From positions 1 through 64,000 of the forward strand of contig CAINMV010000009.1 of NCBI GenBank assembly GCA_903850915.1: a DNA stretch of 64,000 nucleotides. Reading direction: 5' to 3'. Every line of letters begins with the position of its first letter. Position 1 is the first letter of the stretch. Shown piece by piece: positions 33,154 through 41,569 of the stretch. This stretch comes from an uncultured Bacteroidota bacterium (lineage in GTDB: Bacteria; Bacteroidota; Bacteroidia; UKL13-3). The position numbers were made by a program, and so were the translations under genes. A model generated the notes under the pieces. It was not told the DNA's origin. It saw nothing but the letters and a program-made list of their open reading frames with translations, and did not search any database.

Positions 33154-33197
33154 TATCCTGTCCTTTCATTTTAAATGTAAAGACAGGATTTTTTTTA
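33154..33197 (+). terminator. Rho-independent terminator
   Basis: ATCCTGTC (33155-33162) pairs with GACAGGAT (33182-33189). An inner stem extends the hairpin with two mismatches, and a run of eight Ts follows. It ends the secreted BNR gene. It overlaps the last codons of the convergent FAD gene, and A-rich sequence on the other side could let it work in both directions. Confidence 0.8.
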
Positions 33198-34250
33198 TTT
33201 CAAATATCTTGCGATGGAAACTTCCTTATGAGGTTGTTGGTTCAATGTCATTAGTTGTAGTAATTCGTTGGCATAATATGGTGCTAGCATCACACCTTTG
33301 GTTCCTAAGCCATTAAAAAGAAAAAGAGAAGGATGGCTAGGGTGCATACCTATAATGGGGCGACGATCTGCAGATGCTGGACGCACGCCTGCCGTTTGTC
33401 GCAGTACTTTAAATTTAATTTGAGTTATTTCACGTATGTTTTTAGAAAGCTCTTCAAGGCCTTCAGTCGAAATCTCGTCATTTAGTGTGTTCCAATTGTA
33501 AGTGGCACCAACAATATATTGTCGGTTTTCGATAGGTAGCAGGTAGCATTTTTTATTTAAGATAAGCTCTTGTTCTTCAGTAGGTAAGTCATCTTCGAAT
33601 TCAACAATAAGTATTTCTCCCTTCACGGGTTTCAGTTCGATGGCATTAAAAAAAGGATTGTTAGCAATAAGGTGCCCTTCACAGAATATCACATTCTTCG
33701 CTTCAATATCATGATATTCCACCCCGTCGTGGTTATGCTTAAGATCGGCATATTGGAAAGTTTCGTTAAGCCAATATGGTTTAAAATACTCTAGTGAGGC
33801 CGAAAGAAAGGTTTCACAGTCGAGACTGCCAGTTTGATTGACGAGTCCAAAACCGAAAGCGGAATTTAACCTATCGATATCGCCAACAAAAGGTACATGC
33901 TCGCCGAGGTAATGGCCAACGCCCTCTTCTCTTCTTTTCTCCCAAAGTTGTGATTCGTTTTCGTTGGCAAAAATCTTTGCTACAGGATGAGGATAAAGCA
34001 ATTTTTGCATTAGTTTCAACTCAATATTTCCATAAAAAGAAAGAGCAAAAGGAAGCACAGCATCAGCCATATAGCTTTTAGTGATACGATAAAACACTAC
34101 AGGATTGTATATTCCGGCGGCTACCTGGCTGCATTTCGATAGTTCTGGCTTTGCAATGATTTTAAAACGTAAGCCTTGTTTTTCGAGCGTATGCGCTAAG
34201 GTCATACCAGCCAAACCACTTCCAACAATTAAATACTCCGTTGATTCCAT
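33195..34250 (-). CDS. FAD-dependent amino-acid-oxidase-type oxidoreductase
   Basis: 351 residues of the DAO family. The N-terminal dinucleotide fold is TEYLIVGSGLAGMTLAHTLE (about 4-23). A second FAD-contact motif near the end is FLFNGLGTKGVMLAPYYANE. Between them lies a substrate domain with YIVGATYNWNT and RPASADRRPIIG. Relatives include glycine oxidase-like ThiO and D-amino acid dehydrogenases, but nothing here fixes the substrate and no thiamine genes adjoin. A LysE-type amino acid exporter lies directly upstream on the same strand (66 bases), so a role in amino acid metabolism is reasonable. Confidence 0.75.
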   Translation of the reverse strand: MESTEYLIVGSGLAGMTLAHTLEKQGLRFKIIAKPELSKCSQVAAGIYNPVVFYRITKSYMADAVLPFALSFYGNIELKLMQKLLYPHPVAKIFANENESQLWEKRREEGVGHYLGEHVPFVGDIDRLNSAFGFGLVNQTGSLDCETFLSASLEYFKPYWLNETFQYADLKHNHDGVEYHDIEAKNVIFCEGHLIANNPFFNAIELKPVKGEILIVEFEDDLPTEEQELILNKKCYLLPIENRQYIVGATYNWNTLNDEISTEGLEELSKNIREITQIKFKVLRQTAGVRPASADRRPIIGMHPSHPSLFLFNGLGTKGVMLAPYYANELLQLMTLNQQPHKEVSIARYLK

Positions 34251-34316
34251 GCCAATTTGTTTTTTTCTGTTGTTGAATGCTATGTTTTAATATTCGATAG
34301 GTTACAACCCATGAGA

Positions 34317-34961
34317 CTAAAAGTAGCCAAAGGCAATACCCATAAGCCAAATACCGCAACCCATAAATATCAGCCCGTTAACGGTGCTAATCATGCGGAT
34401 AAGTTTGGCATTTAAAACTTTTGTGATACGAGCTGCAAAGTATGAGACCAGAACCTCCGTTCCGAAAATTGAAATTAAAGTAGCGCTATAAAAAACAAAT
34501 CGTTCTGTAGCGTGAACTGGAATTGGGAATTGAAGATTTACGCTTGAAATTACCACTACCCAAGCAAAGAAATTCAACGGATTTAAAAAGTTAAGTGCAA
34601 ACCCCCTCATAAAATACATTACTGGGTTGTGAAAGAACTTAAGTTCATTGGTTTCCTTCACATGCTTCCGTATAGTAAAAAAGCCCATAAGAAGTAATAT
34701 ACTTCCACCTACCATCTCTACCCAAAAATTCAAATTGTTCTTTCCTGAAATATCGCCCTCCATAAAAAGATGGGTGCCAGTATAGGCTGCAGTAAATAAT
34801 ACGATATCGGCTATGATTACCCCTAAAGCAATAAAGAAAGCGGATCTAAAACCATTGGAAATGCTATTTTGCAAGAGGGCAAAAAATACGGGTCCTAAAG
34901 CAAAACACATGGGCACACCAACTGCAGCGCCAAGAATAAAAGCTATAAAATAATTTATCAT
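34317..34961 (-). CDS. LysE/RhtB-family transporter
   Basis: An inner membrane exporter of amino acids or derivatives, about 214 residues with six hydrophobic helices. The family signature is at the N-terminus: FILGAAVGVPMCFALGPVFF, with the conserved Gly-Pro and the helix 2 pattern FRSAFFIALGVIIADIVLF. FLNPLNFFAWVVV is the second conserved Asn-Pro element. ATG 34961 (MINYFIAF) is preferred over the in-frame ATG at 34994, since helix 1 begins there. It is followed by the FAD oxidoreductase and could export that enzyme's substrate or product. Confidence 0.8.
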   Translation of the reverse strand: MINYFIAFILGAAVGVPMCFALGPVFFALLQNSISNGFRSAFFIALGVIIADIVLFTAAYTGTHLFMEGDISGKNNLNFWVEMVGGSILLLMGFFTIRKHVKETNELKFFHNPVMYFMRGFALNFLNPLNFFAWVVVISSVNLQFPIPVHATERFVFYSATLISIFGTEVLVSYFAARITKVLNAKLIRMISTVNGLIFMGCGIWLMGIAFGYF

Positions 34962-35040
34962 TCTGCTAATGCGAAAATAGAGAAAGAAAAGCAAAATGAA
35001 GTAGAATAAATTTAAACTTTATCATCTGCCTCATCCATCG

Positions 35041-35048
35041 TATTTTTG
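35041..35048 (+). promoter_or_regulatory. -7 box of the PLP-enzyme gene
   Basis: TATTTTTG, perfect TAnnTTTG match, 20 bases before the TTG start at 35069. Confidence 0.5.
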
Positions 35049-35068
35049 TGGTATAAAGCGCCAATCTT

Positions 35069-35956
35069 TTGCATCCAAATTTAAATACCGCTGCCTCCAT
35101 TATCGAGCCATTGCACTTGCCCATTTTTGCTGAGAAGCAACTTCAGGTTTTTATAAAGCGCGACGACTTAATACATCCATTTATAAGTGGAAATAAGTGG
35201 AGGAAATTAAAATATGTGCTACGCGATGCAAAAGCAAAGCAAAAAACAGCATTGGCTACATTTGGAGGTGCATTTAGCAACCATCTACTCGCGGTAGCAT
35301 CTGCGGGTGCTACCTTTGGTTTTAAAACTACGGGCTTTGTGAGAGGAGAGGAGTTGGAAATTAAAAATCCGGTGTTAAAGATGTGCCATTTGTTCGGCAT
35401 GCGCTTGGTTTTTATTTCACGCCACGATTATCGTGAAAAGACCTTTTATTATCAAAAATACTTTACTAACGACGAGAGTGTATATTATGTGCCCGAAGGT
35501 GGAAGTTGTTTGCATGCAATTCCGGGTGTTGCCGAAATTGCTTTAGAGCTTATTGAGCATTATGATCATATTTTTACAGCAACAGGAACAGGTGGTACAT
35601 TAGCCGGACTTGCTCAGGGTGTATTTGAAAGGCAATTAAAAACCCAAGTTCATGGTGTAGCGGTAATTAAGGGTGGTGATTACCTTCATCAGGAAATTAA
35701 GCAATGGATAGGAGAGGTTCCATATAATTTGCATGTGGACTTTCATCGCGGTGGATATGCGAAAACCGATAACGAGCTGGTTAATTTTGCGCGTAGTTTT
35801 ATTCGGAATACCGGAATTGTTATTGAACCTATATACACTGCCAAAATGCTTATGGCTTTAACACAGCTAGCCTCAAGCGATTTTTTTAAACCCCACGAGA
35901 AGATATTGTGTATGCATACTGGCGGTGTATGGGGAGGACACGGATTGCTGTTTTAA
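35069..35956 (+). CDS. D-cysteine desulfhydrase / ACC deaminase-family PLP enzyme
   Basis: 295 residues, fold type II PLP enzyme. The PLP lysine region is IKRDDLIHPFISGNKWRKLK (Lys near residue 48-51). TFGGAFSNHLLAVASAGATF carries the substrate/carboxylate loop, and TATGTGGTLAGLAQ is the Gly-rich phosphate-binding loop. In this family the enzyme either deaminates 1-aminocyclopropane-1-carboxylate or breaks D-cysteine to pyruvate, H2S and ammonia; most bacterial members are thought to be D-cysteine desulfhydrases. The TTG start gives MHPNLNTA, with a promoter 20 bases upstream and no ATG close by. Slightly shorter than the usual 325-340 residues. Confidence 0.8.
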   Translation: MHPNLNTAASIIEPLHLPIFAEKQLQVFIKRDDLIHPFISGNKWRKLKYVLRDAKAKQKTALATFGGAFSNHLLAVASAGATFGFKTTGFVRGEELEIKNPVLKMCHLFGMRLVFISRHDYREKTFYYQKYFTNDESVYYVPEGGSCLHAIPGVAEIALELIEHYDHIFTATGTGGTLAGLAQGVFERQLKTQVHGVAVIKGGDYLHQEIKQWIGEVPYNLHVDFHRGGYAKTDNELVNFARSFIRNTGIVIEPIYTAKMLMALTQLASSDFFKPHEKILCMHTGGVWGGHGLLF

Positions 35957-35989
35957 TTCTTATTGTAGGTCTTATTGAGTTTAAATAGG

Positions 35990-37639
35990 CTATTGAAGAA
36001 ACAACTTCATGCCCACCTTAATATCTTCAGAGGTTAACGAATTAAGTTTTTTTATTTCTTCAATGGCAATATCAAATTTATGCGCAATTGAATAAAGAGT
36101 GTCGCCACTTGCCACCACATAAAAAGCAGGACGAGCTGCTGGTGATGATTCCTGTTTTACCACCAATAGTTTGTTTCCTGGAACAAGAGTGTCATTGCTC
36201 GAAATTAGATTTATTTTGGTGATTTCAGCAAGCGAAAAATTAAAATGAGAAGCAATATCGGTTAAGCTATCTCCCCCTTGAATGAGGTAATAACCATACT
36301 TGTCGATGGTGTAATTTTTTTCAACTAAAGCCTCTTGTTGCAAACGACTTGTAACTTGCAGGCGTTGGCCAATTTTTATGGTGTTTTCTATTAATGAATT
36401 CCAGTTCTTTAATTCATTAATAGTGATATTGAATTTTGCTGCAATAGCATAAAGCGTCTCACCTTTGTGCACATAATGATAGAGCTCGTTTCCGATTACT
36501 TCATCTGGCTTATCTTCTTCCTTCTCTTCCGCTTTTTCAATATTTCCCAAATATGGCTTTTCGTCAGGTGACGGTTCTATTCTTGCTAATGCCGTGTCGA
36601 GGCTACGTTCTATTTTTACTCTGGCATTATAGCGGGCCTCCATTATACTATCTGCTCGGGTGCTTTCGCCCATTGACACGCGCATATCTACGTTACGTCG
36701 GCCTAAGGAAGGATCTCTTTTTTTCTTAACTCCTTTTTTATTTTTTTTATTAAGTAGTATTGTCTCTCCTGTACTCGGTTCCTCTCCTGGTTTCAGACCG
36801 TTGCGCTGCAAAAGCAGGTCGAGTTTTATACCATATTTTTGAGAAACATCGTGCATGGATTCACCTGTTTTCATCTGGTGTTTCTGAAAGTTCTTGTTTT
36901 CATCTTTTTTTGGCTTGATATACACAATATCGCCATAATGTAGGTCTCTAATTTCTTTGAGGTCATTTAGTTGCAGGAGTTCAGCCACCTTCATCTTATT
37001 TTCGCTAGCGATGCGGCTATAGCTGTCGTTTATTTTCGCTTTGGTGGAGGGTATGCCATTAGATTCGATGACGGGATGCTTATCTGCAGTATCCCTCACA
37101 CCATCAGGCATTTGCACATATCGATCGTATTGGTTGAGGTGGTATTTTTCGATAAGGTCGACGAGCTGCGGTGCATAAGTAGGATTTGTAGCATAGCCAG
37201 CCTTTTTAAGTCCATAGGCCCAGCTTTTATAGTCTGTTATTTCGTATTCAAACAAAAAGGCATAACGAGGTGATGTGGTAAGAAAGTCGGAGTGGTCGCG
37301 ATAGGATTCAAAGGCATCAGCATAATTTCGAAAGCACTCTTGAAAGTCGTCATCATCTTCGAGCAGCACCTTACCTGTCCAAGTGCTTTTGCATTTTATT
37401 CCAAAATGGTTGTGTGCTTCTTTCGCTAGTCGGCTATTACCATTGTTAGATTCGAGCACCCCTTGGGCCAGCGTTATGCTTGCTGGAATGTGTGCCCGAA
37501 GCATTTCGTAAATTGCGATATCTTTATATTGATTAACGTAATCCACCACTTGTTTATTGATGCTGGATACCTGCCCAACAGCACTGTTACATAGCGCTAT
37601 AAAATAGGCCAATACAAAAAGTCGAGAGCGGAATGTCAT
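35990..37639 (-). CDS. LysM-containing N-acetylglucosaminidase (peptidoglycan hydrolase)
   Basis: Exported cell-wall hydrolase. From ATG 37639 a signal peptide (MTFRSRLFVLAYFIALCNSA, then VGQ) precedes a glucosaminidase domain: ITLAQGVLESNNGNSRLAKE with the catalytic Glu, NHFGIKCKSTWTGK, and AFESYRDHSDFL. Then come a Lys-rich linker and LysM repeats that bind glycan: one near NKMKVAELLQLNDLKEIRDL, one at GESMHDVSQKYGIKLDLLL, and three clear C-terminal copies (GETLYAIAAKFNITINELKN; GDSLTDIASHFNFSLAEITK; GDTLYSIAHKFDIAIEEIKK). An upstream in-frame ATG at 37693 would place a charged segment before the signal, so 37639 is preferred. Probably involved in daughter cell separation or wall turnover. 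Confidence 0.85.
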   Translation of the reverse strand: MTFRSRLFVLAYFIALCNSAVGQVSSINKQVVDYVNQYKDIAIYEMLRAHIPASITLAQGVLESNNGNSRLAKEAHNHFGIKCKSTWTGKVLLEDDDDFQECFRNYADAFESYRDHSDFLTTSPRYAFLFEYEITDYKSWAYGLKKAGYATNPTYAPQLVDLIEKYHLNQYDRYVQMPDGVRDTADKHPVIESNGIPSTKAKINDSYSRIASENKMKVAELLQLNDLKEIRDLHYGDIVYIKPKKDENKNFQKHQMKTGESMHDVSQKYGIKLDLLLQRNGLKPGEEPSTGETILLNKKNKKGVKKKRDPSLGRRNVDMRVSMGESTRADSIMEARYNARVKIERSLDTALARIEPSPDEKPYLGNIEKAEEKEEDKPDEVIGNELYHYVHKGETLYAIAAKFNITINELKNWNSLIENTIKIGQRLQVTSRLQQEALVEKNYTIDKYGYYLIQGGDSLTDIASHFNFSLAEITKINLISSNDTLVPGNKLLVVKQESSPAARPAFYVVASGDTLYSIAHKFDIAIEEIKKLNSLTSEDIKVGMKLFLQ

Positions 37640-37740
37640 TGATAGAAATAAAGGAGCAACAATTTTGTCCTTGTTAACGCAAGTATACTTCATTCATCAA
37701 ACATCTCAAAAGGTAAATTGTTAACGGGTTTAATTAATAC

Positions 37741-37771
37741 TTGTGAAAAAGAAAAGGAAAGCGTACCTTTG
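37741..37771 (+). promoter_or_regulatory. Promoter of tRNA-fMet
   Basis: TTG at 37741-37743, 20 bases, TACCTTTG at 37764-37771: consensus spacing and a perfect -7 box, ending 12 bases before the mature tRNA. Confidence 0.7.
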
Positions 37772-37783
37772 TACTCTAAATAA

Positions 37784-37855
<72 letters not shown>

Positions 37856-37865
37856 CAAGAGAATC

Positions 37866-37893
37866 AAAACCCTTACCTAGTAAGGGTTTTTTT
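37866..37893 (+). terminator. tRNA-fMet terminator
   Basis: AAAACCCTTA-CCTAG-TAAGGGTTTT is a perfect 10-bp hairpin with a five-base loop, running into a T-run. Confidence 0.9.
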
Positions 37894-37926
37894 GTTGAGT
37901 GCGAAAAAGTGCGAAAATTTAAAACT

Positions 37927-38100
37927 ATGGAAAAGCTAAAGTTTAAAAGCCGGTACATCAATTTTGGATGCAAGCGCGACTTCTCCAAAACCGATGCTTA
38001 CCAGCAAAAAGACATCACCAAACGATGGTTCGTGTACTACGAGTATCTTCTCTCCACTTCAATCCAATATCAGAATTTCAATTTCTTCAAATGCCTCTGA
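37927..38100 (+). pseudogene. Truncated tyrosine recombinase (integrase) N-terminus
   Basis: 57 codons starting MEKLKFKSRYINFGCKRDFS and KTDAYQQKDITKRWFVYYEY. This is the usual start of Bacteroidota phage/island integrases, where RW[FY]VYY normally continues into RNPxTGK and the arm-binding domain. After about 38046 the frame runs into unrelated sequence, the antisense of the AbiEii 3' end, and stops. All catalytic residues are missing. Position and orientation beside the tRNA 3' end are typical of an integrative element, so this is the scar of one whose integrase was deleted. Confidence 0.75.
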
Positions 38101-38894
38101 ACTTCCCGTTCCACTTTATCAAAGTCGGGTAAGTCTTGAATTTGCTCACTCATAGAGCTTTTCCAACGTCCTTTATACTGTGGAACCCTTTCTGCTAATT
38201 TCTTAGGAAAATCATGAGGATTTAATCCCTTACTCTTACATTTATTAGAGAACTCATTTAAATAAAAATTGACATCCATTTCATATATATCCAGCAAATA
38301 CCAAATATCATAAAAATCCCGGGCTTGCATTCGCTGCATCACTGTTCGCATTTTTTCTACAAGCACTTCTTCCAAAGGATAACACAAAAGTTCGTGTGCT
38401 TCTATATCAGAATAGCTTAAAATTGCTTGGTTGATAGCCGGTGGAAATTCCAGCTTTTCGCTTTTTGAAATATCAACTTTCACTTTTTTATTCGAACCTG
38501 TTCCGCCCAATGGCCCGGAATAACTGATATAAAAGTTTATGCTTCCTTGTCCGTCAAGCCGGTGGGTATCCTCGGATTCGTTGTTATCAATAATCCCAAG
38601 CGGAATATTTACTTCTTCCATTACATATTCAAAAGTTTCTCTGAACATGGAAAATACCCGATCATTAGAAATAGAATTATCGAGCAAAGTAAAATCAAGG
38701 TCTTCCGAAAAACGATAACCTTCAAAATAGATTTTCTTCAAAACAGTTCCGCCTTTAAAAACGATAATTTTTGAAAGTTGCTCATGCTTTGCAATTCCTT
38801 TCAAAATCCACGAAAGAATATAATCTTTTTCTATTTGTTGGTCACGCACTCCGATTTCTCTGGCCTTCTGTTGTATTTCTCCCGGTTTAATCAT
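38070..38894 (-). CDS. abiEii: AbiEii-type nucleotidyltransferase toxin
   Basis: Toxin of the type IV AbiE toxin-antitoxin/abortive phage infection system, 274 residues. The DNA polymerase beta-like nucleotidyltransferase motifs are intact: KGGTVLKK (about 47-54, the GS/GG motif) and FSEDLDF with the metal-binding Asp65/Asp67. A Lys/Arg-rich region EVLVEKMRTVMQRMQARDFY near residues 185-204 is the family's second conserved block. Characterised relatives transfer nucleotides to tRNA or other targets and stop growth. It overlaps the antitoxin gene by four bases (ATGA). Its 3' end invades the truncated integrase gene. Confidence 0.88.
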   Translation of the reverse strand: MIKPGEIQQKAREIGVRDQQIEKDYILSWILKGIAKHEQLSKIIVFKGGTVLKKIYFEGYRFSEDLDFTLLDNSISNDRVFSMFRETFEYVMEEVNIPLGIIDNNESEDTHRLDGQGSINFYISYSGPLGGTGSNKKVKVDISKSEKLEFPPAINQAILSYSDIEAHELLCYPLEEVLVEKMRTVMQRMQARDFYDIWYLLDIYEMDVNFYLNEFSNKCKSKGLNPHDFPKKLAERVPQYKGRWKSSMSEQIQDLPDFDKVEREVQRHLKKLKF

Positions 38895-39712
38895 GAATAA
38901 ATTGCTGCTTTAATCGTTTCCGTTTCCAAATTTTGCTGAATACTCCATCGGCTAATCATTTTCCCCGACTTCAGCAGTTCTGTATCTAATAAAACATAAG
39001 AAGCTGTTTTTTCTTTTTGTAATTTATCAATGATTGAATTCTGTATCTCTAGCATTTCCAACAAAAACCCTAACCGCTTAAGTACCGCCTGTGATTTGAA
39101 TTTTTTCGTATAGTCGAATAGTTTGTCAAAATCTATTTTGTTTTTAGAACCATGAATAGCCTTTGCAATTTCAACAATTCCACCGGCATAGTCAGGGCGA
39201 AACAAACAATCAATAATCGTTTTTTCCAAATCGGAACACCATACTTTATTAAAGTTATCGATCCATATTTTTTTAGAACCGAAAAAATGATTTTCGTTAT
39301 GGTAGATAAATTGAAATGAAATGTTTTTTATTTTAATTTCGGAAGGTCTGATTTGTTTCGATACCACAATTTGTTCCTTCAATGATGGCTGCGTAATCAG
39401 ATTATGAATTTGCAGAGCGGAATAATAACCAATATAATATTCCGCATCGTTCACCAAATGTTCTGCTATCAAATGCCAGTCGGGCATAAATAATTCTGCA
39501 TTTTCCTCATAGGGTATAATATGATAAACTCCGTCTTTCAATCGCATCAGCAAGCCCCTTTTGGTCATATCACTGAGTAATTCCCTAACCGTACTTTCCT
39601 TTGATTCAGGTAATGCTTTAAATGCTTCCGAATAGACAAAACCTGCCTTATTCCGTCCATTGAAAAAGGACAGTAATTGATTTGACTGGGTGGAAATGTA
39701 CTTAGGCTTCAT
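38891..39712 (-). CDS. abiEi: AbiEi-type antitoxin/transcriptional repressor
   Basis: 273 residues. The N-terminal winged helix is SNQLLSFFNGRNKAGFVYSE, KESTVRELLSDMTKRGLLMR, LKDGVYHIIP. The C-terminal AbiEi antitoxin domain follows (YYIGYYSALQIHNLITQPSL, then VWCSDLEKTIIDCLFRPDYA). In this system the antitoxin both neutralises the toxin's effect and represses the operon by binding inverted repeats through its winged helix. Here two identical-arm palindromes sit 11 and 98 bases upstream of the start, which fits autoregulation. It is the first gene of the two-gene operon. Confidence 0.88.
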   Translation of the reverse strand: MKPKYISTQSNQLLSFFNGRNKAGFVYSEAFKALPESKESTVRELLSDMTKRGLLMRLKDGVYHIIPYEENAELFMPDWHLIAEHLVNDAEYYIGYYSALQIHNLITQPSLKEQIVVSKQIRPSEIKIKNISFQFIYHNENHFFGSKKIWIDNFNKVWCSDLEKTIIDCLFRPDYAGGIVEIAKAIHGSKNKIDFDKLFDYTKKFKSQAVLKRLGFLLEMLEIQNSIIDKLQKEKTASYVLLDTELLKSGKMISRWSIQQNLETETIKAAIYS

Positions 39713-39722
39713 AGCAGAAATG

Positions 39723-39737
39723 TCAGGTTAAACCTGA
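39723..39737. promoter_or_regulatory. AbiEi operator 1
   Basis: TCAGGTT-A-AACCTGA, a perfect 7-1-7 palindrome 11 bases from the antitoxin start codon. The same arms recur at 39810-39824. Confidence 0.65.
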
Positions 39738-39782
39738 CTGCAATGATACGAAAGATAATTGAATATTTAGTAGGTTTAGAGT

Positions 39783-39850
39783 AAATATTTATGTTTCATA
39801 GTTAAATTGTCAGGTTTAACCTGATACTTATCATATGAAACATAATATTT
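39783..39850. repeat. 17-18 bp inverted repeat around operator 2
   Basis: AAATATTTATGTTTCATA (39783-39800) and TATGAAACATAATATTT (39834-39850) are inverted copies differing by one base insertion. They enclose the second TCAGGTT palindrome. This may be a cruciform or a recombination site at the end of the island. Nearby CCGTTA is repeated at 39890 and 39900. The stretch 39851-39945 contains no gene. Confidence 0.5.
39810..39824. promoter_or_regulatory. AbiEi operator 2
   Basis: TCAGGTT-T-AACCTGA, identical to operator 1 except for the central base, 87 bases centre to centre. Two half-cooperative sites fit the known AbiEi mode of negative autoregulation. Confidence 0.65.
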
Positions 39851-39945
39851 AGAAGAAGAATCCAATAATCCATTCTTATTGGGTCTAATCCGTTACTGTC
39901 CGTTATTTGAATTGTGTTTGTACACTTTTGAAAAGAGTATATAAT

Positions 39946-41397
39946 TTATTGTTGTACCAATTTTTCAATAATCTTATCCGGATTTGAACTTGGTCTTGGC
40001 GCATCTGCATTAACGATGTTACCTGCCTTGTCAATTAGAAAATAGTGAGGAATAGCGTTAATTTCATAGAGATTTGCGACATCGGAAGCAAAACCCTGAG
40101 GGGCATTAAGTTGAATTCCGTTGAACGAATTCTTGTTGAGAAACTGTTTCAACTTTTCATCAGAATGATCAAGTGATACATAAATAAAGACGACATCTTT
40201 ACCTTTAAATCTTTCACTTAGTTTTTTAGCGTCAGGAATTTCCGCAACGCAAGGAGCGCAATTCGTAGCCCAAAAATCGAGATAAACTACTGTCCCTTTG
40301 AAATCCGACAACCTAACTTGCTTCCCATCAATGTCTTTTAGAACAAAATCAGGTGCAGCTTTAGAGGTATCCTTGAGTTCATGGAATTTTTTGCTTACCC
40401 TTTTATATAATGTTTGGTCAGAAAAACTAGAAGCGCATTGCGAAATAATACTATCCGAAGTGTGATAATAAGATTCAAAGTAAGATTGTCCTTTCATGAG
40501 CTCAGCAGTCCGAATTTGTTCATATAGAATCTGATACAAAGCAAGTTCATAACTCTTTCCTGTAAAATATTTTTTCGCAATCGAATCCCTAAGGTGTATT
40601 TGGTTCAGCCAGATATAATTTCTATCTGAATTTTCAACTCTTGGGTCTGAAGTCATTGCGAAATATATATTCGCTGGAAGCTCTCTTAAAAAATGAAGAT
40701 AGGTTCCATGAGTTATGGCATTCGGGTTGTCGACTGGGATAAACTCTAGGAATTTTAAATAGACACTATCCTCTAAACGGTTGGATGATTTTACGTTTTT
40801 TGTTGAATACTGAAGAATAGCAACTGCATAGGAATAATTAATTTCATCTTCCATCACTTCCTTAAATAAAGAAGGCAATGCCTTACCTTTAAAAAATTTA
40901 TTAAAGGAATTTAATTGATCTGTTCTTCGTTTATTCCAGTATTCGATAAATTCTTTCGGTTCAAGTCGTCTAGCACTCGAATTAAATTCTTCGTTTACAG
41001 CTTTGCCACTCCAAAATTTATTCTCCCACTCAAACATAAATCCAATACAATCTTCACACCTACCAGTTACTTCAGTTACATTGCCTTTTTGAATTTCAAA
41101 CCAAAGGCTATCCCCGGGAGCCACATATTTATTGATAAAAAGCCAATTGTCACCGTTAATCAAATGGAAATTAAGTGGAATGTCAGTTTCAATTTCAAAC
41201 CGGAAATTATTTCGACTATCAATTGGTAATTCCTGTTTTGTTGATCTACTTTCAATCATATTAATAATTGAAGCATAATATTGAATAGTAATAGTCTTTG
41301 TGGAAGGCTTATCAAAATGGCCGCCGATGTGGGTTATTGTGCCAAATGATTTTTGTATTAGGATGATTCCAATAAGTACGAGGAATATTTTCTTCAT
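39946..41397 (-). CDS. TlpA-like thiol-disulfide oxidoreductase
   Basis: 483 residues. A signal peptide (KKIFLVLIGIILIQKSFG) precedes an N-terminal beta-rich domain of the DUF4369 kind (GGHFDKPSTKTITIQYY), a long helical middle, and a C-terminal thioredoxin fold from about residue 345. That fold shows APDFVLKDIDGKQVRLSDFK, the active site DFWATNCAPCVAEIP, the cis-Pro region NAIPHYFLIDKAGNIV, and a helical end. The CAPC pair and periplasmic location suggest reduction of disulphides for cytochrome c maturation or a similar process. Bacteroidota carry many such paralogs with unknown clients. Single gene with its own promoter. Confidence 0.85.
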   Translation of the reverse strand: MKKIFLVLIGIILIQKSFGTITHIGGHFDKPSTKTITIQYYASIINMIESRSTKQELPIDSRNNFRFEIETDIPLNFHLINGDNWLFINKYVAPGDSLWFEIQKGNVTEVTGRCEDCIGFMFEWENKFWSGKAVNEEFNSSARRLEPKEFIEYWNKRRTDQLNSFNKFFKGKALPSLFKEVMEDEINYSYAVAILQYSTKNVKSSNRLEDSVYLKFLEFIPVDNPNAITHGTYLHFLRELPANIYFAMTSDPRVENSDRNYIWLNQIHLRDSIAKKYFTGKSYELALYQILYEQIRTAELMKGQSYFESYYHTSDSIISQCASSFSDQTLYKRVSKKFHELKDTSKAAPDFVLKDIDGKQVRLSDFKGTVVYLDFWATNCAPCVAEIPDAKKLSERFKGKDVVFIYVSLDHSDEKLKQFLNKNSFNGIQLNAPQGFASDVANLYEINAIPHYFLIDKAGNIVNADAPRPSSNPDKIIEKLVQQ

Positions 41398-41419
41398 GGG
41401 GTTTTATTTTTTTAATAAT

Positions 41420-41427
41420 CAAATTTA
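41420..41427 (-). promoter_or_regulatory. -7 box of the TlpA-like gene
   Basis: Minus-strand TAAATTTG, a perfect TAnnTTTG match, 23 bases before the ATG. The rest of 41428-41569 holds no gene. Confidence 0.5.
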
Positions 41428-41569
41428 CAACTTAGAATATATTGCATGCTTAATTTACTATTGCAGGTGCGTTCAGATGTTGAATTCATTATAAAACAAA
41501 AATACTTAAAATTAAGTAGTTAGAGGGTTTAGTTTCCAATGTTTTTGTTTTTCTAAAAAACTAAAACAG

